Assembly (NCBI RefSeq): GCF_027214025.1
Contig: NZ_JAPWHB010000001.1
Coordinates: 682,001-746,000, forward strand
Direction of reading: 5' to 3'
DNA: 64,000 nt
From: Parahoeflea alexandrii
GTDB lineage: Bacteria > Pseudomonadota > Alphaproteobacteria > Rhizobiales > Rhizobiaceae
The position numbers and the translations under genes are program-made. Of this stretch, positions 30,596 through 38,813 are shown one piece after another. Positions within the stretch are counted from its first letter, which is position 1. Every line of letters begins with the position of its first letter. The notes under the pieces are model-generated. The model did not search any database. It was not told where the DNA came from and saw only the letters and a program-made list of their open reading frames with translations.

Positions 30596-31867
30596 ATGGT
30601 TTCGCTGTACGGATTTCTCGACAAGGCCATCAAGACGGGCCGGCTGACGATGACCGACGCCAAGGGCGCGGTGCACGTGTTCGGCGGCAGGGAGCCCGGT
30701 CCCGAAGCCGCCATCCGCTTCACCAGCAAGGCAGCCGAGTGGAAGATCCTTCTCAATCCGGAGCTCCACGCCGCGGAAGCCTACATGGATGGCCAACTGG
30801 TCATGGACAACGGCAGCATCCATGACCTGATCAATGTGTTTTACGCCAACAAACGGCAATTCGATCGCAGCCCGGGCCAGATCTTCTGGAGCGGGCTGTC
30901 GCGCAAGGCCCGGCGGTTCCAGCAAAACAACGTGCTGTCACGCGCCCGCGCCAATGTGAAGGCACATTACGATATCGGCGAGGATCTCTACCGGCTGTTT
31001 CTTGACCGGGACATGCAGTATTCCTGCGCCTATTTCCCGGATGGCACCGAAACCATCGAGGAAGCGCAGACGCTGAAGAAGCGCCACCTTGCGGCCAAGC
31101 TGTGCCTCAAGGACGGCCAGCGGCTGCTCGATATCGGCTGCGGCTGGGGCGGTCTGGGGCTCTATCTCGCCCATGTCGCCGACATCGAGGTGCTCGGCGT
31201 CACGCTGTCGGAGCGGCAACTGGCGGTCGCCCGCCGGCGGGCGGTGATCCTCGGGGTCAGCGACCGGGTGCGCTTCGAGCTGATCGATTACCGCGAGGTC
31301 AAGGAGACCTTCGACCGGGTGGTCTCGGTCGGCATGCTCGAACATGTCGGCGCACCCTATCTGCCGTCCTATTTCCTCAATGTGCGCGACCGGCTCGGAC
31401 CTGGCGGGCTGGCGCTGATCCATTCGATCTCCAGCAAATCGCCGCCGGGCGTGACCGGGCCATTTATCCGCAAGTACATCTTCCCCGGCGGCTACGCGCC
31501 GTCACTGTCCGAGACAGTCGCGGCCATCGAGCCGACCGGGCTGTGGCTGCTCGATTGCGAAATCTGGCGCTGCCATTACGGCTACACGCTGGCGCAGTGG
31601 CGCGAGCGGTTTCTGGCCAACCGGGACAAGGCCGTAGAGATCATGGACGAGCGCTTCTGCAGGATGTGGGAACTTTATCTGTCGATCGCCGAATGCGTGT
31701 TCCTGCAGGGCTCGAGCAACGTGTTCCAGCTGCAGCTTGGCCGCGAACGCGACGTGGCGCCGATCACGCGTACCTACATCGAAGCCGAAGAGGCGCGGAT
31801 TGCCGATCGCGAGACCGGGTTTCTCGAGCGCGTGGTAGCGAGCGCGCACCAGGCGTTGGGTGAATAG
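30596..31867 (+). CDS. Cyclopropane-fatty-acyl-phospholipid synthase family protein
   Basis: A 423-residue SAM-dependent enzyme that adds a methylene bridge to unsaturated acyl chains of membrane phospholipids, or a related methylation. The N-terminal CFA-specific domain (about 1-120) is followed by the SAM fold with LLDIGCGWGGLGLYLA, the MLEHVG motif and HSISSKSPPGV, and the active-site stretch MQYSCAYFP. I chose the ATG at 30596 because GGAG sits 8 bases upstream; a GTG at 30563 is the alternative. It follows purN by 163 bases and is probably a separate unit. Confidence 0.9.
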   Translation: MVSLYGFLDKAIKTGRLTMTDAKGAVHVFGGREPGPEAAIRFTSKAAEWKILLNPELHAAEAYMDGQLVMDNGSIHDLINVFYANKRQFDRSPGQIFWSGLSRKARRFQQNNVLSRARANVKAHYDIGEDLYRLFLDRDMQYSCAYFPDGTETIEEAQTLKKRHLAAKLCLKDGQRLLDIGCGWGGLGLYLAHVADIEVLGVTLSERQLAVARRRAVILGVSDRVRFELIDYREVKETFDRVVSVGMLEHVGAPYLPSYFLNVRDRLGPGGLALIHSISSKSPPGVTGPFIRKYIFPGGYAPSLSETVAAIEPTGLWLLDCEIWRCHYGYTLAQWRERFLANRDKAVEIMDERFCRMWELYLSIAECVFLQGSSNVFQLQLGRERDVAPITRTYIEAEEARIADRETGFLERVVASAHQALGE

Positions 31868-31910
31868 CGAAGACATTCACGCAACGCAGGCCATCCCGGT
31901 TTGTGAAGGA

Positions 31911-32162
31911 CTAACTTGAGTCGTCCATACGGTGTATCTTCAATCGCCGCTCAAGCAGGCGCAAGGCTTCTTCGGGGCAGGAACAAAATGCATCCTGGGT
32001 CTTGTCCCGGGTGTCACCCTCGCAATAGCCACTGATCGCGTCTTGGGGGGTCAGTTCGCCCGAGAGCACGCGTCTCTCCAATTCCGATACATCCGATTGC
32101 GCGAGCACAGGCATGCTGGTCACACAGGCGGCCAGACCGACCAGTGCCCAGCCCAGTTTCAT
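31911..32162 (-). CDS. Small exported protein, second gene of a two-gene operon
   Basis: An 83-residue protein with a signal peptide (MKLGWALVGLAACVTSMPVLA, cleavage after VLA). The mature part of about 62 residues is charged and has three cysteines in YCEGDTRDKTQDAFCSCPEE, so a disulfide is likely in the periplasm. Its ATG overlaps the stop of the upstream exported-protein gene (ATGA). I recognise no family. Context (a convergent CFA-synthase-like gene 43 bases away) gives no functional hint. Confidence 0.6.
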   Translation of the reverse strand: MKLGWALVGLAACVTSMPVLAQSDVSELERRVLSGELTPQDAISGYCEGDTRDKTQDAFCSCPEEALRLLERRLKIHRMDDSS

Positions 32163-32572
32163 TCGGGTGTGGCCATGATCGCCCGCATGGCCTTGTTGGC
32201 CATATAGCTCAAGCCGCTTCGGCTGGCCTTGTTGAAATGGACGATGCTGGTAAAAACGTTTCGGTTGTAGGGCGTTACATTGTTTTGCAGATCCACCTCT
32301 ATGACAAGCCGCGCGCCCGGAACCGCGCCGGCCTGCATGACGTGAAGCAGACCCATCTTGGGATGCGGGCAGATTTCATAGGGCGTGCCATCAGCAGTCA
32401 CTATGTCGAAATGGGTATGACCTCCCTTGACATGGTCCGACGCATAGCCGCGGGTTTTCTGCAAATGCGCGGCCCGTTCCAGCACATTCGCCACGTCAAA
32501 CTGCTCAGCATTGGCAGATGAGCACAGCAACACCATGAACTGTGCAGCGCTGCAGGTCAGCTTCCATGCCAT
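32159..32572 (-). CDS. Exported protein of unknown function, first gene of a two-gene operon
   Basis: A 137-residue protein with a signal peptide (MAWKLTCSAAQFMVLLCSSANA). The mature part has a GHTHFDIVTADGTPYEICPH segment followed by a beta-rich stretch (ARLVIEVDLQNNVTPYNRN) and a tail with KASRSGLSYMANKAM. I recognise no family. The ATG at 32572 is preferred over an upstream TTG. No strong ribosome site is visible. It overlaps the next gene by 4 bases, so both products probably act together in the periplasm. Confidence 0.6.
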   Translation of the reverse strand: MAWKLTCSAAQFMVLLCSSANAEQFDVANVLERAAHLQKTRGYASDHVKGGHTHFDIVTADGTPYEICPHPKMGLLHVMQAGAVPGARLVIEVDLQNNVTPYNRNVFTSIVHFNKASRSGLSYMANKAMRAIMATPE

Positions 32573-32743
32573 GATCAATCACCGTCGCACGAGTAGGATC
32601 AACTTCCAATTGTGAAGTATGCCACATCACAGCTTCAACGCAACCGTGCATACGCAAGCTCTAATGCAGATCACATGCCCTCGGCCTCCCGGAGACGTGC
32701 GCGACCTGCTTCAAAGGGCCCAGCGCAAGTGATCCGAGCATCG

Positions 32744-32776
32744 AAAAACCCGGGCCGCAACCGGCCCGGGCTTTCC
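32744..32776 (-). terminator. Intrinsic terminator after ohr
   Basis: CCCGGGCCG and CGGCCCGGG pair around a CAAC loop. Read on the minus strand, the stem is followed by TTTTT, so it serves the ohr gene that ends at 32804. Confidence 0.8.
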
Positions 32777-32803
32777 ATCCCTCACAAGAACCGGGGCGAG
32801 CCG

Positions 32804-33226
32804 TCACGCAAGTTCCGGCGTGATGTTGAGCGTACCTGACGTGGCGTGCGAATAGGGGCAGACCTTGTGGCCGCCGGCGATCAGGTCCTCGGCCACATCC
32901 TTGTCGATGCCCGGCAGATCGACCTTGATCTTGACGTCGAGGCCGAAGCCCGGGTCCTCGCGCGGGCCGATGCCGACCGTGACGGTCACCGTGGCATCAT
33001 CGGGCACCTTCACCTTCTTCTGGCCGGCATAGAACTTCAGCGCACCGAGAAAGCAGGCGGCGTAACCGGTGGCGAACAGCTGTTCCGGGTTCACCCCACC
33101 GCCGGGGCCGCCCATTTCGGTGGGAACGGCAAGGCTGACATCAAGCGCGCCGTCGTGGGTCTTGGAGCGCCCATCGCGGCCGCCGGTTGCGGTGGCCGAG
33201 GTGCTGTAGACGACTTTCGTTACCAT
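32804..33226 (-). CDS. ohr: Organic hydroperoxide resistance protein (Ohr)
   Basis: A 140-residue OsmC/Ohr-family peroxidase that reduces organic hydroperoxides in the cytoplasm using a reactive cysteine pair. Both cysteines are present: AACFLGALKF and HKVCPYSHAT. The N-terminal VVYSTSATATGGRDG and GGGVNPEQLFA segments mark Ohr rather than OsmC. AAGGA lies upstream of the ATG at 33226. It is divergent from the MarR-type gene with a palindrome between them, the usual ohr-ohrR layout. Confidence 0.95.
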   Translation of the reverse strand: MVTKVVYSTSATATGGRDGRSKTHDGALDVSLAVPTEMGGPGGGVNPEQLFATGYAACFLGALKFYAGQKKVKVPDDATVTVTVGIGPREDPGFGLDVKIKVDLPGIDKDVAEDLIAGGHKVCPYSHATSGTLNITPELA

Positions 33227-33252
33227 GATCAATTTTCCTTGTTTACGATTTA

Positions 33253-33264
33253 ATCGTGCACGAT
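33253..33264. promoter_or_regulatory. Palindrome between ohr and ohrR (candidate OhrR operator)
   Basis: ATCGTGCACGAT is a perfect 12-bp palindrome in an AT-rich context (TTTACGATTTA to its left, ATATATG to its right), 27 bases upstream of ohr. OhrR regulators usually bind such a site between the divergent genes; this particular site is inferred. Confidence 0.55.
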
Positions 33265-33348
33265 ATATATGACGGAGATCCGCTTGTTGCAAGTGATTGC
33301 GCTTCACGATTTGGCGAAATAGGTTCCCACAGACAGGAGAGCGCCAAG

Positions 33349-33819
33349 ATGACCGATGGTAAATTGCCCAATGGCTTCAGGCTAAGGCCCGAGTCGATGC
33401 TGTGTTTCGACATCTACGCCACCCACCACGCCGTCGGGCAGGTCTACCAGCCGCTCTTGTCGAAGCTGGGGCTCACCTACCCGCAATACCTGGTCATGAT
33501 CGTGCTGTGGGAGCAGGACGGTCAGACGGTGGGTCAGCTCGGCGACCGCCTTGATCTCGCCTCCTCCACCCTCACCCCGCTGATCAAGCGGCTCGAGAGC
33601 CAGGGGCTGGTTACGCGCAAGCGCGACGCGGCGGATGAGCGCAAGGTCCGGGTTCACCTCAGCCAGGACGGCATTGCGCTGGAACAGGAGGCAAGCCACG
33701 TTCCCCGCTGCGTCGCCGAAGCCTTCGGGCTGTCGATGGAGCAATTCGCCCAGATGCATGCCCTTCTCGGGCAGATGCGGCGATCGCTCAAGGCGCGTGC
33801 CGACAGCGAGGCCGCCTGA
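33349..33819 (+). CDS. ohrR: MarR-family organic peroxide sensor OhrR
   Basis: A 156-residue MarR-type repressor. The sensing cysteine of OhrR proteins is seen in MLCFDIYATHH, and the winged helix in TVGQLGDRLDLASSTLTPLI, with KRLESQGLVTRKRDAADERK as its wing. Oxidation of the cysteine by organic peroxide releases DNA in known members. The ATG at 33349 has ACAGGAGAG upstream; the longer frame begins at 33256 within the operator region and is rejected. It is divergent from ohr. Confidence 0.94.
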   Translation: MTDGKLPNGFRLRPESMLCFDIYATHHAVGQVYQPLLSKLGLTYPQYLVMIVLWEQDGQTVGQLGDRLDLASSTLTPLIKRLESQGLVTRKRDAADERKVRVHLSQDGIALEQEASHVPRCVAEAFGLSMEQFAQMHALLGQMRRSLKARADSEAA

Positions 33820-33891
33820 GCAAGCCGGAAACGGGTGTCGGTGACTGAAAGCCGACCATAAACAGAGCGTCCCAACAATGGAGACGCGAAA

Positions 33892-34644
33892 ATGAGACTG
33901 CAAGACAAGACAATCATTATCACTGGAGCCAGCAGCGGAATTGGCGCGGCGGCAGCAGACCTCTTTGCCGCGGAAGGTGCCAATCTTGTGCTTGGCGCGC
34001 GCCGGGAAACCGAACTGGCGTCGATCGCCGGCAAGATCGGCGAAACCGGACGCAAGGCGAAATGGCTGGCCGGAAACATCGCTGACGGCGGTTATCACAA
34101 GGCGCTCGTTGACCTGGCGATCTCCGAATTCGGCGGACTCGATGGCGCGTTCAACAATGCGGGCACGACCGGCGAGATGGGTCCGGTACCGGACATGAAG
34201 ACGGAGACCTGGGAGATGGTCATTGCCACCAATCTGACCGGCGGTTTTCATGCCGCGCGCTATCAGATTCCAGCGATGAAACTGCGCGGTGGCGGCTCGA
34301 TCGTTTTCACGTCCTCCTTCGTCGGCCACACCATCGGGCTTCCCGGCATGGGTGCGTATGCGGCCTCGAAGGCCGGTCTGATCGGCCTTGTCCAGGTTCT
34401 CGCCGCCGAGCATGGGCCAGACGGAATCCGTGCCAACGCCTTGCTGCCCGGGGGCACCATGACCGCGATGGCGGGAGATGATCCCTCGTTTCACGAATGG
34501 GTGAAGGGGCTTCATGCGCTCAAGCGGATGGCCGAACCGGAAGAAATCGCCCGCGCGGCGCTTTTTCTCGTGTCAGACGACGCATCGTTCGTCACCGGCA
34601 GTGCTCTGGTCGCAGACGGTGGCAATTCGATCAACAAGACCTGA
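33892..34644 (+). CDS. SDR family oxidoreductase
   Basis: A 250-residue classical short-chain dehydrogenase. The cofactor motif is TGASSGIG (residues 11-18) and the structural motif NNAG is present. The catalytic Ser lies in FTSSFVGH, and YAASK holds the catalytic Tyr and Lys. A basic ARRE stretch after beta2 suggests a preference for NADPH. The C-terminus has the usual FVTGSALVADGG. The substrate is unknown. It follows ohrR by 72 bases, and a role in peroxide- or aldehyde-related detoxification is a guess. Confidence 0.9.
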   Translation: MRLQDKTIIITGASSGIGAAAADLFAAEGANLVLGARRETELASIAGKIGETGRKAKWLAGNIADGGYHKALVDLAISEFGGLDGAFNNAGTTGEMGPVPDMKTETWEMVIATNLTGGFHAARYQIPAMKLRGGGSIVFTSSFVGHTIGLPGMGAYAASKAGLIGLVQVLAAEHGPDGIRANALLPGGTMTAMAGDDPSFHEWVKGLHALKRMAEPEEIARAALFLVSDDASFVTGSALVADGGNSINKT

Positions 34645-34708
34645 GCGCATCCGGAGACTCAAGCGCGTGCAGGCCACGTCCGCCCCGGCACTGCATTAAA
34701 ACCATCGT

Positions 34709-34743
34709 GCCCATGGCCGCTAAACGGTCATGGGTTGCCTTTC
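34709..34743 (+). terminator. Candidate terminator after the SDR gene
   Basis: GCCCATGGCCG pairs with CGGTCATGGGT (two G-U pairs) around CTAAA, followed by TGCCTTT. The T-run is short, so efficiency is uncertain. It lies between convergent genes. Confidence 0.45.
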
Positions 34744-35350
34744 AATCGGGGGAACTGCCATTCATCATGGCACGGTAGGACCGGGGCTCGATCCGCGATG
34801 CATCAAGCCCCAGTTTCCGGGCGAATGTCTCGACACGGGTAGCCCATAGCGGCAGGCTATCCGCATCATCGGTCATAACGGCAACTTCCGCGAAAGATCC
34901 CAGGCCATCAAGGTGATCAAGCGTCACGTGAAAATCCCCGGCGAAATAGATATCGCGGTTCTTTGCCAGTCGTCCGGTTTCGACATAGCCAAGCGCCGAG
35001 AGCATCTCGAGCGCCTTGTCAGAACCATCGAGATCCATGGCCACGCAGCGATCGGCTCCGGGGCCCTTGCAGATCCAGAGGACACGACCCGAAGGCTGCA
35101 TCAGGCGCAGCACCTGCTGCTGATCGTTTGACGCCAGCCGGCCGTCGGACAGATCCAGGAAGATATCGGTTTCGACGTTGCCAAGGGTGAAGGGGACAGC
35201 GCCCATCGACAGGATTTTCGACCGGACCGGTTCGAGCAGGTCGACGCGGTACTTGCGTTCGACCTCATAGCGCCCTTTGAAATGGTCGCCCGGATCGCAG
35301 AGCATGCCCCTGATCTGCAATGCCGCAGTCGATGATGTCGGCGCCGCCAT
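34742..35350 (-). CDS. CYTH-domain protein, CyaB-like (class IV adenylate cyclase type)
   Basis: A 202-residue protein with one CYTH (triphosphate tunnel) fold. The N-terminal DHFKGRYEVERKYRV contains both the ExExK metal and phosphate motif and the preceding HF-x-GR wording of class IV adenylate cyclases such as Aeromonas CyaB. Tunnel residues continue in VLRLMQPSG, ICKGPG and HVTLDHLDGLGSFAEVAV. Either cyclase, triphosphatase or thiamine-triphosphatase activity is possible. The ATG at 35350 is preferred over a GTG at 35380. Confidence 0.75.
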   Translation of the reverse strand: MAAPTSSTAALQIRGMLCDPGDHFKGRYEVERKYRVDLLEPVRSKILSMGAVPFTLGNVETDIFLDLSDGRLASNDQQQVLRLMQPSGRVLWICKGPGADRCVAMDLDGSDKALEMLSALGYVETGRLAKNRDIYFAGDFHVTLDHLDGLGSFAEVAVMTDDADSLPLWATRVETFARKLGLDASRIEPRSYRAMMNGSSPD

Positions 35351-35504
35351 GTTCCAGCCTTTCCCGATCGATACCGGCACGAAGTGAACGCGGGGCCGTC
35401 ATGGACGACGGCACAGGAGCCGGTTCAGCAAGCATTTGCGCCCCGCGCGTTGCCGATACTCACGGACGGCATTCTGCACCTGGCGCTCGGTTTTTCCAGA
35501 GCCT

Positions 35505-36464
35505 TCAGGTCGCGATGAAGAGGATTCTTGTACCCCAGGGATCGAGCGTCTCAAGCGTCTTGCCGGATTCCCGGATATCGGAGCCATGAGCTCTCAACCG
35601 CTCGCGCAAGCCGTCCATCAGCGCGGGCTCGATGGAAAAGGCGGCATCTTCGAGCCCCGACATGTTCTGCGGACGCTTGCCCGCATTGCGGCTGTGCCAG
35701 ATATTGGCGCCAACGTGATGATGATAGCGACCGTTGGAGAAGAAGGCGGCGCTTTCATTGGGTATCAGCGCGGTCAGATCCAGGCCGGTGGCCTTGACAT
35801 AGAAATCCTGCGCCAGCCGCGTGTCGCCGACGCGCATATGGATATGCCCGATGCGAAAGCCGCTGGGCGCACGATAGGGCAAGGCCGACTCATCGGGCAG
35901 ACCTGCAACCAGATTGTCGAGATCGAGTTGCTGGCTACCCATGACGATCCGGTTGTCGACCCATTGCCAGCCCTCACGCGGGCGGTCGGCATAGACCTCA
36001 ATGCCGTTGCCTTCCGGATCGTTGAGATAGAGCGCTTCGGAGACGCGATGGTCGGAAAAACCGGTGAACGGGATGCCATTCATGTAAGCCATGATCAGCC
36101 AGCGCCCCAGATCCTCGCGGGTCGGCATGAGAAAAGCGGTGTGATAGAGACCGGCTGTCGCCGGATCGTCGACCTCGTCACCCGGGTGGCGGATGAGCGT
36201 GACAAGCGTCCTTCCATCCTTGCCCAGGGCCGTTAGTCCAGGCTCGGTGCTCAGAACATCAAGACCGATGACCGCATTGTAGAAATAGGTCATCTTCTCG
36301 AGATCGCGCACCCGCAGCGACACCGAATGGATATGGATCGGCGTGGTGACCGCATAGGAGGGTGCAACCGGCGCGGCCTTTGCCATTGCCGAGTTGGCCA
36401 TGACCGGCGCGGCGGCCAGGAAATTCAGGGCTGCGCGGCGGGTCATGTCAAATGATGAGGGCAT
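35505..36464 (-). CDS. Tat-targeted two-module VOC protein (CatE-like)
   Basis: A 319-residue protein with a twin-arginine signal (TRRAALNFLAAAPVMANSAM, residues 8-27) followed by two VOC modules resembling catechol-2,3-dioxygenase CatE. Module one has the metal-ligand pattern H (IHIHSVSLRV), H (GLYHTAFLM) and E (EGNGIEVYAD). Module two has HIHMRVGD and RYHHHVGANIW but ends DPWGTRILFI without an obvious glutamate ligand. The ATG at 36464 gives the Tat signal at the N-terminus. It precedes the CYTH gene on the same strand. The substrate is unknown. Confidence 0.78.
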   Translation of the reverse strand: MPSSFDMTRRAALNFLAAAPVMANSAMAKAAPVAPSYAVTTPIHIHSVSLRVRDLEKMTYFYNAVIGLDVLSTEPGLTALGKDGRTLVTLIRHPGDEVDDPATAGLYHTAFLMPTREDLGRWLIMAYMNGIPFTGFSDHRVSEALYLNDPEGNGIEVYADRPREGWQWVDNRIVMGSQQLDLDNLVAGLPDESALPYRAPSGFRIGHIHMRVGDTRLAQDFYVKATGLDLTALIPNESAAFFSNGRYHHHVGANIWHSRNAGKRPQNMSGLEDAAFSIEPALMDGLRERLRAHGSDIRESGKTLETLDPWGTRILFIAT

Positions 36465-36589
36465 GGTCGGAACTCGACTTTGTTGCGTTGATCTCACCCC
36501 AATATCGCAATGGGGCACCGGACATTAAAGCCCACGGTTCAGCGTAACTTCGTTCACAAATGCCGAACAACGGCTTTGCAACGGAACCG

Positions 36590-38728
36590 TCAGGCCTTCC
36601 TGATCCACACCCGCGTGTCGTGGAAGGCGGCGCCGCCATAGGGAGCGCAGGAATCGGCGCCGGTGAGCGTGTTGATGCCCTCGCCGTTCTCAAATGCCGA
36701 ATTCGGCCACAAGCCTTCATGGATGACAACGCCGCGGCGCTGTCCGGCGTCGAGCTTCGCGTGCATCGAGACTTCGCCGCGGGTGTTGCCGAGTCGGACC
36801 CGGTCGCCGTCTGCGATCCCCAATGCCTCGGCATCTTCTGGATGGATCATCAGGTCCGGACGCTTCTCCTTCGCCTTTGACGATGACGTCTCGGCGAAGG
36901 TGGAATTGAGGAAGGAGCGCGACGGCGATGTCGCCAGCCGGAAGGGATGATCCGCGTCGGCGCTTTCGATGAGCTCGACGTGATCGGGAAACTCCGGCAA
37001 TTGCTCCACCGGCCCTTGCGGTCCCATGCGTTTGGGCGGCTTGTTGGCGGCAGGCGTTCCGGTCCAGTCGGGCCGGAAACGGTACTTGCCATCCTTGTGG
37101 GCAAAGCCGGTGAGAAAGTGCGCGGTCTCGAAATCGGACTGCACATCGGCCCATTTGTCGGCCTTGAAGCTGTCGAAATCACCCAGGCCCCGCTTGCCCA
37201 GCATGATGTCGATATGCTGGCGCTCGCTGAGACCAAAGCCTTCGCGGTCAGCGACGCCAAGACGCTTGCCAAGTTCCTCGATCACATGGTGATTGGGTTT
37301 GGGACCTTCCGGCGGATCGACCAGCTTGGGCCCCAGCACGATGTGCTGGTGGCCACCGCCGCGGTAGATGTCGTCATGCTCGAGAAACATGGTGGCCGGC
37401 AGCACCACATCAGCGAGTTGCGCGGTGTCGGTCATGAACTGCTCGTGGACGGCAAGGAACAGATCCTCGCGTTTCAGCCCCTCGATCACCTTGCGCTGCT
37501 CGGGCGCGACATTGGCGGGATTGGTGTTCTGGACCAGCATGGCGGTGACCGGCGGGCCGCCATTCAGCGCTTCCGCATCGCCGGTCAGCACCCGGCCGAT
37601 CTTGGACTGGTCGAGCCAGCGCAGCCCGGGATCAAAATGCTTGCGGCCTTCGAGCAGCGACTTGTCGAGACGAAAGATGTCCGAGTTGGAGTGAAACGCG
37701 CCGCCGCCCTCATACTGGTAGCTGCCGGTGCAGACCGCGAGCGATAGCGCCGCGTGCATGTTGACCGCGCCGTTGCGCTGGCGGGTAAAACCGTAGCCGA
37801 GACGGAAGAAGGTTCGTTTCGTCGTGCCGACCAGCCGCGCAAATGCCTCGATCTCGGCCACCGGCACGCCGCAGATGGCTTCCGCCCATTCCGGCGTCCG
37901 GTCCTGCAAATGTGATTCAAGACCTGCCGGGTCGTCGCTGAATTTGCTGAGATAATCCCGGTCGGCGAGCCCTTCGCGGAACAGCACATGCATCACCGCG
38001 CAGGCAAAGGCGCCGTCGGTTCCGGGCTTGAGCAGCACCTTGATGTCGGCCTGCTTCATCGTCGGGGTGTCGTAGATGTCGATGACCACGATCTTGGCGC
38101 CGCGCTCCTTGCGGGCGCGGATGGCGTGGGTCATGACGTTGACCTGAGTGGAGACCGCGTTGGTGCCCCAGATAACCACACAGTCGGATTTGGCCATCTC
38201 GCGCGGATCGGAACCACGCATGGCGCCCGCTCCCATGGCAAAGCCGGTCCAGGCCATGTTGGTGCAAAAACTGTCGAACTGGTTGGAATAGCGCTTGGCG
38301 TGCCGGAGCCGGTGGATACCGTCGCGCTGCACCAGCCCCATGGTGCCGGCGTAATAATTGAGCCAGACGGTCTCGGAACCATGGGCTGCCTCAGCCCGGT
38401 CGAAACTCTCGGCGATCAGGTCGAGCGCCGCCCCGAAGCTCGCCTCCTTCCATATCCCCTCGCCTTTCGCGCCCGCGCGGACCAGCGGCTTGAGCAGCCG
38501 CTCGGGGTGGTGGATGCGCTCGGCATAGCGCGCCACCTTGGCGCAGATCACGCCCGCGGTGTAGCTGTTGTCCGCGTCGCCGCGCACCCGGCCGATGCGG
38601 TTGCGCGAGAGCAGTTCCACTTCCAGCGCACAGGTCGACGGGCAATCATGCGGACAGGCCGAATGGCCGATGGCGGTGACCGCAGCGGAATCGAGTGCGG
38701 CGGAATCAATGGGGGTCGCGTCGTTCAT
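36590..38728 (-). CDS. Molybdopterin-dependent oxidoreductase, 4Fe-4S type
   Basis: A 712-residue member of the formate dehydrogenase/DMSO reductase superfamily. Four cysteines at residues 25, 29, 33 and 62 (CPHDCPSTC and VICAK) should hold a 4Fe-4S cluster. The large molybdopterin domain follows (WGTNAVSTQVNVMTHAI, DVVLPATMFLEHDDIYR) and the C-terminal dinucleotide-binding domain starts near 600. No twin-arginine signal is seen, so it is likely cytoplasmic. No electron-transfer or membrane subunit lies nearby. The ATG at 38728 has AGAGAAAG upstream. The substrate is unknown. Confidence 0.88.
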   Translation of the reverse strand: MNDATPIDSAALDSAAVTAIGHSACPHDCPSTCALEVELLSRNRIGRVRGDADNSYTAGVICAKVARYAERIHHPERLLKPLVRAGAKGEGIWKEASFGAALDLIAESFDRAEAAHGSETVWLNYYAGTMGLVQRDGIHRLRHAKRYSNQFDSFCTNMAWTGFAMGAGAMRGSDPREMAKSDCVVIWGTNAVSTQVNVMTHAIRARKERGAKIVVIDIYDTPTMKQADIKVLLKPGTDGAFACAVMHVLFREGLADRDYLSKFSDDPAGLESHLQDRTPEWAEAICGVPVAEIEAFARLVGTTKRTFFRLGYGFTRQRNGAVNMHAALSLAVCTGSYQYEGGGAFHSNSDIFRLDKSLLEGRKHFDPGLRWLDQSKIGRVLTGDAEALNGGPPVTAMLVQNTNPANVAPEQRKVIEGLKREDLFLAVHEQFMTDTAQLADVVLPATMFLEHDDIYRGGGHQHIVLGPKLVDPPEGPKPNHHVIEELGKRLGVADREGFGLSERQHIDIMLGKRGLGDFDSFKADKWADVQSDFETAHFLTGFAHKDGKYRFRPDWTGTPAANKPPKRMGPQGPVEQLPEFPDHVELIESADADHPFRLATSPSRSFLNSTFAETSSSKAKEKRPDLMIHPEDAEALGIADGDRVRLGNTRGEVSMHAKLDAGQRRGVVIHEGLWPNSAFENGEGINTLTGADSCAPYGGAAFHDTRVWIRKA

Positions 38729-38813
38729 GCTTTCTCTATAAGAGAATTCGCACCGCCGCGCCACGCCGCGCAAGCGTTGATCAGATCAAATCAGGGACGC
38801 ATCACGCCAGACG

